NCBI GenBank assembly: GCA_025359065.1
Contig: JANYHM010000038.1
Span: 62,001 to 126,000 of the forward strand
Reading direction: 5' to 3'
From: Synechococcales cyanobacterium GL140_1_metabinner_5_sub
GTDB lineage: Bacteria; Cyanobacteriota; Cyanobacteriia; Cyanobacteriales; Chamaesiphonaceae
Length of the DNA: 64,000 bases
The position numbers and the translations under genes were made by a program. Shown in pieces: positions 45,564-55,304 of this stretch (positions are counted from its first letter, which is position 1; each line of letters starts with the position of its first letter). Under the pieces are notes generated by a model. That model saw only the letters and a list, made by a program, of their open reading frames with translations. It did not search any database and was not told the DNA's origin.

Positions 45564-46325
45564 CTACAAGTTGTCGATCTTCTTGCGCAGCGCTTCAATC
45601 TCTGGATCAGCAGGCTGAGCGGTGGGAGTAGCGGTGCCAGGAAGTGAGGCTTGGGGAGTGGGGGCACTGCCTAACATTTGCTGCTTCATCATTTCTAATT
45701 CGTCGTCTACACCTGCACCAGCCGAAAGCTGAGCAAATTTACTTTCTAAATCAGAGCCAGCCAGCTCAGCCACGGCTTGAGAGCGCGCTTCCTGCTGCAA
45801 GACTTTTTCTTCCATCCGCTCAAAGGCAGCCATGGAGCCATTGTTGCCAATTTTACCCACAGCACCCTGAAGCTGCTCTTGGGCTTTAGCAGCCGCCGAG
45901 CGAGACTTGAGCATGTCTTTTTTGGTTTTGGCTTCGGAGATTTTGCTCTCTAGCTGAATTAAGTTGCGCTTCAGTCCTTCAATTTGACCCACTTGACTAT
46001 CTAGCTGGCCTTTGAGGGCAGCGGCAGTGTCGGTGTAGGTTCTTTTGCGTACTAGTGCTTCTTTCGCCAAGGCTTCATCGCCCTTAGAAAGCGCTAATTG
46101 CGCTTTTTGTTGCCAAGAGGCTTCATCTTGTACAGATTTGTTATATTGCTGCTCAGAGCGTTTCTGAGTAGCGATCGCCCCGGCGACTGCTTGACGCAGT
46201 TGCACCAAGTCTTCCTGCATATCCATTACAGCTTGCTCCAGAATTTTCTCTGGGTCTTCAGCCTTACTAACCATGTCATTGACGTTGGCGCGCATTAGTC
46301 TGCTAATTCGATCGAGTAGTCCCAT
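45564..46325 (-). CDS. vipp1: VIPP1/IM30 (PspA/ESCRT-III family)
   Basis: This membrane-remodelling protein is needed for thylakoid formation and maintenance. The 253-residue coiled-coil protein starts MGLLDRISRLMRANVNDM, with amphipathic helix 0, and continues with the long hairpin (helices 1-4). A C-terminal extension after about residue 220, ending PADPEIEALRKKIDNL, separates VIPP1 from PspA. ATG 46325 is chosen over 46346 because it gives the canonical N-terminus. Confidence 0.95.
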   Translation of the reverse strand: MGLLDRISRLMRANVNDMVSKAEDPEKILEQAVMDMQEDLVQLRQAVAGAIATQKRSEQQYNKSVQDEASWQQKAQLALSKGDEALAKEALVRKRTYTDTAAALKGQLDSQVGQIEGLKRNLIQLESKISEAKTKKDMLKSRSAAAKAQEQLQGAVGKIGNNGSMAAFERMEEKVLQQEARSQAVAELAGSDLESKFAQLSAGAGVDDELEMMKQQMLGSAPTPQASLPGTATPTAQPADPEIEALRKKIDNL

Positions 46326-46982
46326 GATGATCTGTCCTTGATACAACGGTGGAGGTCTGCTGACCCCATTTTAAAACGGAATTGCGGGGATGCAAGTATT
46401 TTGATCTTTTACTTAGTATTGGCGATCGAGCGGCTTGTAGTATTTCTAATCTAATAACAGCCGCTTTTAATGCCCAGCTTTAAGAAGCCATTGGCCGCTG
46501 TTTTTATTCGAGAATTTTATTTCGTACTTACCGAACCAAATTTATCCTATGGCTCTGAGTATTTTTACCCTGATGTGAAACAGTAACTTATGGATAAATA
46601 TTGGGCATGATAATTGCGGTGAGTTTGCCCTAACGTATTTGGTGGGGATCATCGAGGTTTTTTGTGAGAAAACTTGATTATTTTGGCCAACAAAGTCTCG
46701 GATTAGCCGATTGTTCAAAAGCTGATGGCCTAGACTTGCAACGGGATCAGTTACGGTCGTGAGCAACTTAGCTTACACAACTTTACAATTCAACGTAGCC
46801 ACATCACGAAATGTGTCTACTCGTAAACCAAATGTGAAGACAATCTAAACAAAAAAAAGCCCTGATCCCAGCTTGAACAAAGGTGTCATAACCCTTACAG
46901 AGATATGATCCCCGCTGATGAATGTTGCAGAATATAGAAGTGGTTCCAAAGACCACGTAAACCCCCGGTTCCCCAAAAGATC
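46326..46982. other. 657-nt gap: upstream regions of vipp1 and of the small Cys protein
   Basis: The gap separates the divergent vipp1 and 46983 genes. The left half should hold the vipp1 promoter. The right end (46850-46982) contains a hairpin GTGGT/ACCAC (46940-46956) followed by ACCCCCGGTTCCCC just before the start codon, which may be a structured leader. A 74-codon minus-strand frame at 46542-46766 has no support. No RNA family was recognised. Confidence 0.5.
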
Positions 46983-47255
46983 ATGATGCAGACTAAAAAC
47001 ACCAGCGAAACCTCTAATGCTGTTTGTCGCAACTGTCGATTCTACCAGCCCAATGGGCACCGAGGTGGTATTTGTGAACAGTTCAGTGTGCCAGTGAGTG
47101 GCGCTTGGTCCACTTGTCAATTGGCGCTTCCGGCTTTCGTGCCATCTTGGAAGACCTTAGAAGATTTACCTGCCGAACACGTCCTGATCCCTGTTGTGGC
47201 CGAAGAGCAATTTTTACCTGTAAAACGATCAGCTTCAGTCTCAAACCATAACTAA
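46983..47255 (+). CDS. Small conserved Cys-rich protein
   Basis: This 90-residue protein starts MMQTKNTSETSN and has CxxC (VCRNCRFYQ), then GGICEQF and WSTCQLALPAF, four cysteines spaced like a zinc or iron-sulphur site. I recall similar proteins, with FxPSWxxLE after the last Cys, in other cyanobacteria; this was not verified. Function is unknown. The AUG is preceded by CCCCAAAAGATC with no clear Shine-Dalgarno sequence. A strong terminator follows. Confidence 0.78.
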   Translation: MMQTKNTSETSNAVCRNCRFYQPNGHRGGICEQFSVPVSGAWSTCQLALPAFVPSWKTLEDLPAEHVLIPVVAEEQFLPVKRSASVSNHN

Positions 47256-47264
47256 TTAATCAGT

Positions 47265-47299
47265 AAAAAATCCCGTCTTTCCGAAGACGGGATTTTTTT
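47265..47299. terminator. Strong bidirectional Rho-independent terminator
   Basis: An A6 run, then stem TCCCGTCTT / AAGACGGGA, with a short loop, then T7. It serves the small Cys protein gene (+) and menB (-), which converge here. Confidence 0.9.
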
Positions 47300-47345
47300 G
47301 TGTCAGTAACAAAACAAAACAATGCAAAAAATAAGTTAAGTTTCC

Positions 47346-48176
47346 CTAGGGTAGCCAAGGATATTCGCTAAAATCTGGCTCTCTTTTATCTAAGAAAGCC
47401 TGCTTACCTTCAGCACCTTCTTCTGTCATGTAATAAAGCATGGTGGCATTGCCAGCCAATTCTTGTAAGCCTGCTTGGCCGTCACAGTCGGCGTTAAATG
47501 CCGATTTTAAACAGCGAATCGCCAAAGGACTTTTCGCTAAAATTTCTTCAGCCCAAGTAATTCCAGTGGTTTCGAGTTCGGCTACTGGCACTACTGCATT
47601 TACTAAACCCATAGCTAAAGCCGCAGCAGCATCATATTGGCGACAGAGAAACCAAATCTCGCGCGCTTTTTTTTGGCCTACAACACGGGCTAAGTAGCTG
47701 GCTCCAAAACCCCCATCAAAGCTGCCGACCTTTGGGCCAGTTTGGCCAAAGATGGCATTATCGGCAGCGATCGACAGATCACAAACCAAATGTAAAACAT
47801 GGCCACCCCCGATCGCATAACCGGCTACCAAAGCAATCACCACCTTAGGCATCGATCGAATTAAACGCTGCAAATCCAAAACGTTCAGCCGGGGCACTCC
47901 AGCAGCGTCGGCATAGCCGCCGTGAGTGCGCACCGATTGGTCGCCCCCAGAGCAGAAAGCGTATTTGCCATCAGTATGGGGGCCAGCCCCGGTCAGCAAA
48001 ACCACGCCAATTTGGGGATCCTCCCGGGCATCACAAAATGCTGTGTACATTTCGTTCACGGTTTGAGGACGAAAAGCGTTGCGTTTTTCGGGACGATTAA
48101 TGGTGATTTTAGCGATGCCGCCGATTTTCTGATAGATAATATCGGTAAAAGGCAGCGCTGTTTGCCAAGTTTCCAT
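47346..48176 (-). CDS. menB: 1,4-dihydroxy-2-naphthoyl-CoA synthase
   Basis: MenB closes the second ring of the naphthoquinone in phylloquinone (vitamin K1) synthesis, needed for photosystem I. This 276-residue crotonase-fold enzyme has [10 protein letters not shown], the CoA/oxyanion segment [27 protein letters not shown] and [18 protein letters not shown]. Length is usual. Confidence 0.96.
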   Translation of the reverse strand: METWQTALPFTDIIYQKIGGIAKITINRPEKRNAFRPQTVNEMYTAFCDAREDPQIGVVLLTGAGPHTDGKYAFCSGGDQSVRTHGGYADAAGVPRLNVLDLQRLIRSMPKVVIALVAGYAIGGGHVLHLVCDLSIAADNAIFGQTGPKVGSFDGGFGASYLARVVGQKKAREIWFLCRQYDAAAALAMGLVNAVVPVAELETTGITWAEEILAKSPLAIRCLKSAFNADCDGQAGLQELAGNATMLYYMTEEGAEGKQAFLDKREPDFSEYPWLP

Positions 48177-48181
48177 GATTT

Positions 48182-48526
48182 CTAGCGGTGTGAACTGCGC
48201 TTGTAGGAACCTTTACCGATTACTTGAATATTCACGTTTCCAACGCCGCTAATGCCGATCGCTCTGGCTGCGGCTGGTGATAGGTCAATAATTCTGCCCC
48301 GAATGAAAGGGCCGCGATCATTGATCACGACTACGACCGATCGACCATTCCGGGAATTGGTAACTCTTACTCTGGAACCAAAAGGCAGGGTTTTGTGAGC
48401 AGCAGTATAACCACCGCCACTGCTATAAAAAGAGGCAATGCCAGATTCGGCTGATGCGCCGATCGGGGCAAAAGTGGTGCTCGTAATGACGGTGGTGAGA
48501 GCGATAAGTAGACGTTTATGAAACAT
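48182..48526 (-). CDS. RlpA-family protein (short)
   Basis: This 114-residue exported protein has a signal peptide (about 1-26, [11 protein letters not shown]) and a double-psi beta-barrel of the RlpA lytic transglycosylase family: [43 protein letters not shown] and ARAIGI. There is no SPOR domain. It is shorter than its neighbour at 48581 and lies 54 nt downstream of it on the same strand, so the pair is a tandem duplication. Confidence 0.9.
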   Translation of the reverse strand: MFHKRLLIALTTVITSTTFAPIGASAESGIASFYSSGGGYTAAHKTLPFGSRVRVTNSRNGRSVVVVINDRGPFIRGRIIDLSPAAARAIGISGVGNVNIQVIGKGSYKRSSHR

Positions 48527-48580
48527 AATAAAAAATTGATTGAACTTGATAGATTAACTGCTGGATTTAACTAAATTGGA

Positions 48581-49171
48581 TCAACGACGGCTTTTGCGTT
48601 TGTTTGAGCCATAGCTAAGCACGTCGATGCGGACTTTGCCAACACCACTGCCTTTGATTCCAACGGCTTCAGCGGCGGCTGCGGATAAATCAATAATTCT
48701 TCCTCCAGCGTAAGGGCCACGGTCGTTGATGGTCACAATAGCACTTCTACCACTGCGGAGGTTAGTGACTCGAACTTTGCTGCCAAAGGCAATGGTGCGA
48801 TGAGCTGCCGTCATTCCTTGTGGATTATATCGTTCCCCGGTCGCTGTAAGTGGACCACCTTCACTGCCATACCACGAGGCTTCGCCAGTTTGGGTAAATA
48901 GGATAGTTTCTTTGGGGGGAATCTTTGTTGTGTCGCTGGGAGTGCTGGGCTGGGGAGTACTGGGAGCAGGCGTAATGATTGTGGAAGGAGCTGGGGTGAC
49001 TGTTGCCGAAGGGCGAGGTGTGGGAGTGATTTTGACTGAAGGGCTGGGTGTGGGGGTCGATCGGGGCAGTGGATTAATAACTGGGGTGACTGGTTCGGAG
49101 CTAGCTGGTGATAACTGAGTGCTAATGATGGTAAGAGCTGCCAAACTGGCTGCGTAAATTTTATATTTCAT
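48581..49171 (-). CDS. rlpA: RlpA-family septal ring lytic transglycosylase-like protein
   Basis: This 196-residue exported protein has a signal peptide at about 1-26, a Pro/Thr/Ser-rich linker at about 30-88, and the RlpA core GEASWYGSEGG, MTAAHRTIAFGSKVRV, INDRGPYAGGRIIDLSAAA. It should act on peptidoglycan during division or in the envelope. The paralogue at 48182 follows. The SPOR domain of E. coli RlpA is missing. Confidence 0.9.
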   Translation of the reverse strand: MKYKIYAASLAALTIISTQLSPASSEPVTPVINPLPRSTPTPSPSVKITPTPRPSATVTPAPSTIITPAPSTPQPSTPSDTTKIPPKETILFTQTGEASWYGSEGGPLTATGERYNPQGMTAAHRTIAFGSKVRVTNLRSGRSAIVTINDRGPYAGGRIIDLSAAAAEAVGIKGSGVGKVRIDVLSYGSNKRKSRR

Positions 49172-49372
49172 CGGATATTTTATTAATATTTAGACAGATT
49201 TTAGTTTTTGCCACAGTACCACATTACCTGTCAACTGAAAACCTGTGGAGAATCAGAGTTATGCAATTGATCGAACACAAACCCATCCTGCTAGATATTG
49301 GCAGAATTACCGGTAAGCACCAATACAAAACTAAGCTAGCTAACGGCTTAGCTGAGCGGCGATAGATACTTC

Positions 49373-49741
49373 TCACATGATGTCGTCTACCAATACTGTT
49401 CCTCCCTCACAAAAATCAATCCCAAGATGAAGATCTACTAAAAGTGCTGTTCCAATTAGAGGACGGCGACCCATTGCTAAAATTGGAATCACCCGCTCCA
49501 CTCCATTCCAAAAAATTGTGCCTTGATGAACATTGGTTACAATGCGAGAGTTATCAGCTAAATTCGCATCAATTGGTGCGATATAAGGTAACTTAAGCTT
49601 TGCGACTACGGTAGGCGGCAAGGTTAAGAATCCTTCAAATCCGGTATCCACGACGCACTCAATTTCTATTTCTGCACGATCTGGAGGGTAGAAGATAATA
49701 GCCATCCGTGCTTGAAGTCCAACAACCGTCCCATTTATCAT
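49373..49741 (-). CDS. Clan AA aspartic protease-like protein
   Basis: This 122-residue retropepsin-like protein has catalytic motif VVDTGFEGFLTLP (Asp in DTG), and a second element ALLVDLHLGIDF near the end, typical of single-domain clan AA proteases of bacteria. It overlaps the upstream small gene by 4 nt, forming a two-gene module. Substrate unknown; similar pairs are often treated as toxin-antitoxin-like. Confidence 0.85.
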   Translation of the reverse strand: MINGTVVGLQARMAIIFYPPDRAEIEIECVVDTGFEGFLTLPPTVVAKLKLPYIAPIDANLADNSRIVTNVHQGTIFWNGVERVIPILAMGRRPLIGTALLVDLHLGIDFCEGGTVLVDDIM

Positions 49742-50010
49742 AATGTTGTTCTAAGCAATGTCCCGCCGATTGCGTAGACGGCATCATAACCAATGCGCTC
49801 AGCCCAAGTAACCGCATTAGGCTGTCTTTCTTGTAAACGATGACATGCTGCAAGTAGATCTTGGTCAACTTCGTATTCACCAGTGTCAAGATCGATGGCA
49901 ATGATTTTACCGATATTTTCTGCCGTTTCAATGTGGTCACGGATGCGCTGTTGATATATTTCCTTGCCAAGCTGGGAGATTTCTTCGCGGCTAAGGGTAG
50001 GGTGAGTCAT
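49738..50010 (-). CDS. Small protein paired with the clan AA protease
   Basis: This 90-residue protein starts MTHPTLSREEISQLGKEIYQ at 50010. It contains IAIDLDTGEYEVDQDLLAAC, a segment common in short antitoxin-like proteins. Its stop overlaps the protease start (ATGA). The longer frame to 50082 is unlikely. It may be an antitoxin-like partner, which is inference. Confidence 0.75.
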   Translation of the reverse strand: MTHPTLSREEISQLGKEIYQQRIRDHIETAENIGKIIAIDLDTGEYEVDQDLLAACHRLQERQPNAVTWAERIGYDAVYAIGGTLLRTTL

Positions 50011-50426
50011 AACGGCAATTTCCTGATTCAAGCTCTTGGGTTGCTTTCTCCATCCTAGTGCAAAATCGAAATTCGGAAGCAAGTTTTAGCGAAACTCTCA
50101 TGCCTTCGCGTTAATTAAGATGCCTCTGCTGAATCTGTTTACCTATCTTAACATAATGCAAAATCTACTAAAGCGACTTCCATGACAAATTGGAAACGCA
50201 ATTTGACTCAAACACTACTCCTAAAGCATCGTTCGCGTAACGCTTCTGGAAAGAGAAAAAGACCTACGTGCAATTGGCTTACTGTTGCAGCAACGTCAAC
50301 AGCTTCTCAAAATACATCAGTAATGAAGCTGTGACTGTAATGACGACCCAGAGTTCGATCCTTTGTCTGGCTGGTTTTGCGGTAAGATCTGAGCGCATAA
50401 AATTCAGCTAAAAGTCGAGACATTGT
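50011..50426. other. 416-nt gap with a short gene scrap and repeat-like motif
   Basis: The gap holds the purM promoter region. On the + strand, 50241-50323 encodes TLLEREKDLRAIGLLLQQRQ and QLLKIHQ before a TAA, which reads like a decayed C-terminus. It begins next to CGTTCGCGTAACGCTTCT (50230-50247), a motif resembling short cyanobacterial repeats. No complete gene is seen. Confidence 0.4.
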
Positions 50427-51467
50427 ATGGACTACCAATCAGCAGGCGTAGATGTAGTAGCAGGCCGATCGTTTGTCCAGCAAATTCGTGGTTTGGTCGA
50501 AAGCACTCATCGCCCAGAAGTTTTAGGTGGATTTGGTGGCTTTAGTGGCTGTTTTGAGTTGCCCGCAGGCTACCGGAAACCGGTGTTGGTTTCGGGAACA
50601 GATGGGGTGGGTACCAAGCTAAAAATTGCTCAGGCTCTACAGCGCCATGATTCGATCGGCGTTGACTTAGTAGCAATGTGTGTAAACGATATTTTGACCT
50701 GTGGTGCAGAGCCACTGTACTTTTTAGATTATTTGGCGACCGGGAAACTAGAGCCAGCGGCTTTGGTGCAGGTGGTCAAAGGGGTAACAGAAGGCTGTGT
50801 ACAAGCAGGCTGCGCTTTGTTGGGGGGCGAAACTGCCGAAATGCCCGGTTTCTATCAGCCCGGAGAATACGATTTGGCTGGTTTTACGGTGGGGGTGGTA
50901 GAAAAAGATCAAATGATTAATGGTTCACAAATTGCCGTGGGTGATGTGGCGATCGGCTTGGCCAGCAGTGGTCTGCATAGCAATGGTTTCAGTCTGGTGC
51001 GCAAGATTGTTGAAACCGTAGGAGCGAACTGGGACGATCGCCCCGCAGAGCTGGGGGGTCTGACAGTGGGTGAGGTGTGTTTAGCTCCAACCCAAATTTA
51101 TGTGCAGACGATTTTGGCAGCGCAGCGGGCAAATTTACCAATTCGGGGAATGGCACATATTACTGGTGGCGGTTTGCCAGAGAATTTGCCGCGCTGTTTG
51201 CCCAATAATTTGACCAGAGGTTTAGCGGTGCAGGTCGATCGATCAAGTTGGCCGGTGCCTGGGGCTTTCCAGTGGTTGGCTAGCCAAGGTCAGGTAACGG
51301 AGCGGGATATGTACCATACTTTTAATATGGGCATTGGTTATGTAGTGATTGTGCCCGGTTCCGAGGCTGTGTCGGCATTAGAGTGGTTTAAGCGTCAGGG
51401 TGTTGTGGGGTATTCGATCGGCCAAGTGATTGCTGGTAACGGCGAATTATTTGGGATTCCGGCTTAG
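50427..51467 (+). CDS. purM: Phosphoribosylformylglycinamidine cyclo-ligase (AIR synthetase)
   Basis: PurM makes aminoimidazole ribotide with ATP in purine synthesis. The 346-residue protein has [15 protein letters not shown], the [12 protein letters not shown] loop and [18 protein letters not shown], all typical. Length is normal. Confidence 0.96.
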   Translation: MDYQSAGVDVVAGRSFVQQIRGLVESTHRPEVLGGFGGFSGCFELPAGYRKPVLVSGTDGVGTKLKIAQALQRHDSIGVDLVAMCVNDILTCGAEPLYFLDYLATGKLEPAALVQVVKGVTEGCVQAGCALLGGETAEMPGFYQPGEYDLAGFTVGVVEKDQMINGSQIAVGDVAIGLASSGLHSNGFSLVRKIVETVGANWDDRPAELGGLTVGEVCLAPTQIYVQTILAAQRANLPIRGMAHITGGGLPENLPRCLPNNLTRGLAVQVDRSSWPVPGAFQWLASQGQVTERDMYHTFNMGIGYVVIVPGSEAVSALEWFKRQGVVGYSIGQVIAGNGELFGIPA

Positions 51468-51525
51468 CCAGATACTAGTATGTAGTTAAAATACCAGGAT
51501 AATTGGAAATAAATTTATTCTGACT

Positions 51526-52104
51526 TTATTTGAAATCTACAGTGCTGTACAAGTCAGCTAAAGAAACTTGTGCCCCCAGTGAGGTCAAAACCAACTGAAC
51601 ATCTAGGCGATCGTAACTGGCAAATAGCCATTGGTTTTCAGCCTGTTTTACATAGTGTTCTATGCTAACTTTAGCTTGATCGATTAATAAATACTCCTTG
51701 AAGCATTCGATCGACCTATAAGCTGCAAACTTATCAGTGCGGTCATAAGCTTTCGTTGAATCAGATAACACCTCAGCCACAAACACCGGATTCATCACCG
51801 TATCGCGCCGACCAACCTGAAACACTAAAGGATCTCTAGTAACCATGATATCTGGGTAAGTATGAATATTAGCAGATGGAATCCACAGCCGCTGATCAGT
51901 CATAAACAAACTCAATGGCTGGTCGCGCAAAGCAAACCACAGCAGCGCATTTAAAGCACTAGCTAACTTATTATGGGCAGGAGTACCACCAGTCATTGGT
52001 ACAATTTCTCCATTGCGGTATTCACTGCGAGTTTCTGACTCTACCTCTAAAGCCAAATACTCTTCGGGACTGATGGTGGAGATGGGCAAAAGTGCAATCG
52101 ACAT
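51526..52104 (-). CDS. Uma2-family endonuclease-like protein (DUF820)
   Basis: This 192-residue PD-(D/E)XK fold protein of the family widely expanded in cyanobacteria has MSIALLPISTISPEEYLALE, YRNGEIVPMTGGTPAHN, YPDIMVTRDPL and PVFVAEVLSDST, with the acidic residues in place. Role unknown; the family is often linked to mobile or conflict genes. Confidence 0.88.
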   Translation of the reverse strand: MSIALLPISTISPEEYLALEVESETRSEYRNGEIVPMTGGTPAHNKLASALNALLWFALRDQPLSLFMTDQRLWIPSANIHTYPDIMVTRDPLVFQVGRRDTVMNPVFVAEVLSDSTKAYDRTDKFAAYRSIECFKEYLLIDQAKVSIEHYVKQAENQWLFASYDRLDVQLVLTSLGAQVSLADLYSTVDFK

Positions 52105-52163
52105 ACTTAATGCCTAAATACTCTATGGCTAAGTGGATTTCTCTTAGAGGTAACATCTCCCCA

Positions 52164-52189
52164 CTACCACATATTTTATTATGTGGTAG
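52164..52189. terminator. 10-bp hairpin downstream of the radical SAM gene
   Basis: CTACCACATA and TATGTGGTAG enclose TTTTAT, 17 nt past the radical SAM stop. Probably the transcript end, although no T-run follows on the minus strand. Confidence 0.5.
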
Positions 52190-52205
52190 GTCTAGCAATG
52201 GAGGT

Positions 52206-53822
52206 CTAAGCTACAGCTTCTTCCTTGGCAGGTTCTGCTTCATTCAGAACTACTGGGTTTAACTTAGCCTCAGCTTCTAGAGCCAAGAAATCGGCTAACT
52301 GTGCTTCGATCTCCCGACGTACAATAATTCGGTAATCAATAAAGTGTTCGGCCAATGCACAGGTAGAAAGATAGCTGCTTAAACCACCAGGATTCTTGAT
52401 CGCCATTTTGATCAAACAGTTCCAGAATTGCCAGCGGGTGTTGCGGACTAGACCCTGCCGCCAGCAGATGGTAAAGAGAGCGCGAATAGTCACCCATTCC
52501 ACTTTCTGCTTGGTAGAGTTCTCTTTTTTGGGATATGTAGCTTCGCCCAGCATTAAGAAGTGACGATAGGTTCTGCCCAAGAATTTCGAGGGCTCATACA
52601 AATCCCAGAAAGCCTCTACGTACTCACGCGCAATGTCTTCGAGGGGTCGAGTGGGAATGTAGTTCATCAACGAAGTCTGGGAGCCAGCCGTTTCTACCGC
52701 CTGACTGCGCAGGCGATTTTCTTTAATCAACCGATGCCAGAGTGCTGTATCTGGCAGAGCTTGCAACATGCTGAAAAGAGCGGTTGGAATTGCGGTCTTT
52801 TCGACGAAATTCACAATCCGTTGACCGGCACCGGCTTTTTCGCCATCGAAGCCAATGATGAAACCAGCCATTACCCGAATACCAGACTTGGCGATCGTTT
52901 CTACCGATTCACTCAAAGAGTCTCGGGTATTTTGAAATTTCTGGGTCATGGCCAAACTTTCTTCATCGGGGGTTTCAATTCCTAAGAAAACCGCTCCGAA
53001 GTTACAAGCTACCATCATATCTAGCATTTCTTGGTCGTTGGCCAAATCCACTGAGGCTTCTGTCGAGAATGAGAAGGGGAAACCATGCTCTGCCATCCAA
53101 GGTTGGAGCTGTTTCAAAAACAGCTTCACATTGCGCTTGTTGCCAATGAAGTTGTCATCCACCATGAAAATACTCCGTCGCCAGCCCAAGTCGTATAGAC
53201 ATTGCAGCTCGGCCAAAATCTGCTCCGGATTTTTGGTACGAGGCTTACGTCCGTACAGCACAATAATGTCACAGAATTCACATTGGAAAGGACAGCCCCG
53301 GGAGAACTGCACCGACATTTCCCCATAGGCATCTAGTTGCAGCAGGTCGAAGCGTGGTACTGGCGTGGTGGTTACATCTGGCCGTTCGCCGTTCTTCGCG
53401 CGGAAAACACCAGATTTTTCGCCATTTTTTACAGCTTCTACAAACATCGGCAGGGTCATTTCCCCTTCATCCAAAATCAAGTAGTCCGCTTCTGCTACTT
53501 CGCCAGAAAGAGCGGTGGGATAGGGACCGCCCACGCCTACCAGCTTGCCGCGCCGCTTGGATTCTTTGATCATCGCCAACATGTCTTCTTTTTGGACAAT
53601 CATGGCCGACATGATTACTGTATCTGCCCAATCCCACTCTTCTTCGGTCACATCGCGCACATTGCGATCGACCAGCTTGAAATTCCATTCTTGGGGCAAA
53701 ATCGCCGCAACGGTCACCAAGCCCAAAGGCGGTAACATGACCTTGCGATCGATTAGGTCTAACATCTTCTCAAAAGACCAAAAGCTCTTAGGAAAGAGGG
53801 GATAAAGCAGTAATACATTCAT
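52206..53822 (-). CDS. B12-binding domain radical SAM protein
   Basis: This 538-residue enzyme has an N-terminal cobalamin-binding Rossmann domain (about 1-150, MNVLLLYPLFPKSFW) and a radical SAM core with Cys177, Cys181 and Cys184 (SRGCPFQCEFCD). A C-terminal DUF4070-like region follows (YEPSKFLGRTYRHFLML). The substrate is unknown; related enzymes carry out methylations or hopanoid/bacteriochlorophyll-type modifications. Confidence 0.92.
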   Translation of the reverse strand: MNVLLLYPLFPKSFWSFEKMLDLIDRKVMLPPLGLVTVAAILPQEWNFKLVDRNVRDVTEEEWDWADTVIMSAMIVQKEDMLAMIKESKRRGKLVGVGGPYPTALSGEVAEADYLILDEGEMTLPMFVEAVKNGEKSGVFRAKNGERPDVTTTPVPRFDLLQLDAYGEMSVQFSRGCPFQCEFCDIIVLYGRKPRTKNPEQILAELQCLYDLGWRRSIFMVDDNFIGNKRNVKLFLKQLQPWMAEHGFPFSFSTEASVDLANDQEMLDMMVACNFGAVFLGIETPDEESLAMTQKFQNTRDSLSESVETIAKSGIRVMAGFIIGFDGEKAGAGQRIVNFVEKTAIPTALFSMLQALPDTALWHRLIKENRLRSQAVETAGSQTSLMNYIPTRPLEDIAREYVEAFWDLYEPSKFLGRTYRHFLMLGEATYPKKENSTKQKVEWVTIRALFTICWRQGLVRNTRWQFWNCLIKMAIKNPGGLSSYLSTCALAEHFIDYRIIVRREIEAQLADFLALEAEAKLNPVVLNEAEPAKEEAVA

Positions 53823-53913
53823 CTGGATATCACACCGATATAAAGAACTGAAGCCTTAAGACATCTTAACATTATGACATGTTAACACAGCAACGATTAT
53901 GACTGCTGCTATG

Positions 53914-53947
53914 GTTCCCAGACGGGAACAGGGCAACTTAGTTGCCC
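53914..53947. terminator. Two adjacent hairpins after the DUF6679-like gene
   Basis: GTTCCC/GGGAAC (53914-53929) and GGGCAAC/GTTGCCC (53931-53947) lie 25 nt past the stop of the gene at 53972 and may end its transcript. Confidence 0.4.
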
Positions 53948-53971
53948 GTAAGTATTATTCTTCCCAGAAAA

Positions 53972-54274
53972 TCACTCTTCTGGCAGATGCTGCTGAATCT
54001 GCTCGTGTTCTGGACATTCATCGGTGACTGTAATTTCGCCGCCGTTGCGCCGTACCGAAGAGAGCTTGCGCGAAACTGAGCCGATGCTTTCGAGGCGGAT
54101 CATTTCTTCCCAAGAGCTGATTTCGTCATCTTCTTCGTTTTCGTACTTGATGGTGACTAGGTCGCCTTCTAGCTCAATTATCCGCGCGCGTTCGATCCAG
54201 CGTTGTTGGTCGCGCAGAAAAATAGATACCTCATGACCATTGCAACACAATTGCGAGATCTTGCGGTGTAGCAT
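53972..54274 (-). CDS. Small conserved cyanobacterial protein, DUF6679-like
   Basis: This 100-residue acidic protein starts MLHRKISQLCCNGHEVSIFL and contains VTIKYENEEDDEISSWEEM, an Sm-like or SH3-like beta segment. The family assignment is from memory. Function unknown. Confidence 0.78.
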   Translation of the reverse strand: MLHRKISQLCCNGHEVSIFLRDQQRWIERARIIELEGDLVTIKYENEEDDEISSWEEMIRLESIGSVSRKLSSVRRNGGEITVTDECPEHEQIQQHLPEE

Positions 54275-54418
54275 GGTTGACTGCTCCTACACTATATATA
54301 TGGTCTTTGGAAAATTTTGTAAAAATCTATTTGCAAAAATCCACTGGCTATTTCAATTTTACTCGTTCTGCGTCAGATTCGGAAAACTTCATTCACCAAA
54401 ACTCCCCAAAACTCTACT

Positions 54419-55288
54419 ATGTTTACAATCAACTCCGCTCAGGATCTATATCTCACTTATAATCTCACCAATGACCAAAAGAATCATTGCCTGCAAGTCG
54501 TGCCCGAGCGCGGCGGTATTGTGACTAGCTGGGTCATTGATGGTAAAGAGCTGTTCTATATGGACAAGGAGCGCTTTACTGACCCACAGCTCAGTGTACG
54601 GGGTGGCATCCCGGTATTATTTCCGATTTGTGGCAATTTGCCTGAGGATACTTTTACGGCTGGTGATCAACAGTACAAACTCAAGCAGCATGGTTTTGCG
54701 CGGGATTTGCCTTGGGCAGTAGTGAGTCAAAGAACTACTGCTGATCAGGCTAGTTTGACGGTGGCTTTGACTAGTACAGCGGATACTTTGGCGGTTTATC
54801 CGGTTGAGTTTTTGGTGGAGCTAGAATATATTTTTACTGGCGATCAGCTAGAGATTTTACAGCGGGTGACTAATAAAGGGTCTAATGGCATGATGCCATT
54901 TTCGATCGGCTATCACCCATATTTTGCGGCTACCGATAAGCCAGGGTTAAAGGTGGATATTCCTAGCACTCATTTTCAAGAGAAGACTGGCGAACCGCAG
55001 CCTTTTAGCGGCAGCTTTGATTTTGGGGGTGGTGAAATTGATGTGGCGCTGAGTAATCTGAGTCGTCCTAATGCCAGTGTGACTGAGGCGAATGGTGATA
55101 AGTTAACCACTAGCTGGAACTATGCCAATGGCCATGTGGTGTTTTGGGCGGTGCCAGGAAAAGACTTTTATTGCTTGGAGCCTTGGACTGGCTTGCGGAA
55201 TGCAATGAATACTGGCAATGATTTGATCCAGTTAGCACCGGGCGAGACTTGGCAGCATAGTGTGACTTTGAAGTTTGATAAAGCTTAA
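54419..55288 (+). CDS. Aldose 1-epimerase family protein
   Basis: This 289-residue galactose mutarotase-like protein has the beta-sandwich strings LSVRGGIPVLFPICGN and HGFARDLPW (catalytic His), and FSIGYHPYFA (second His). It probably interconverts anomers of a hexose or hexose-6-phosphate. The start MFTINSAQDLYL at 54419 is typical. Confidence 0.9.
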   Translation: MFTINSAQDLYLTYNLTNDQKNHCLQVVPERGGIVTSWVIDGKELFYMDKERFTDPQLSVRGGIPVLFPICGNLPEDTFTAGDQQYKLKQHGFARDLPWAVVSQRTTADQASLTVALTSTADTLAVYPVEFLVELEYIFTGDQLEILQRVTNKGSNGMMPFSIGYHPYFAATDKPGLKVDIPSTHFQEKTGEPQPFSGSFDFGGGEIDVALSNLSRPNASVTEANGDKLTTSWNYANGHVVFWAVPGKDFYCLEPWTGLRNAMNTGNDLIQLAPGETWQHSVTLKFDKA

Positions 55289-55304
55289 GTTACCCATAAA
55301 ACAT

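Noticed and set aside
46542-46766. 74-codon minus-strand frame upstream of vipp1
   Set aside because: It has no ribosome site and no protein-like features.
49261-49365. 34-codon + strand frame (MQLIEHKPILLDIG) with a GGAGAA-like site
   Set aside because: It is very short, has no recognised relative and no terminator; a ribosome-like site alone is not enough.
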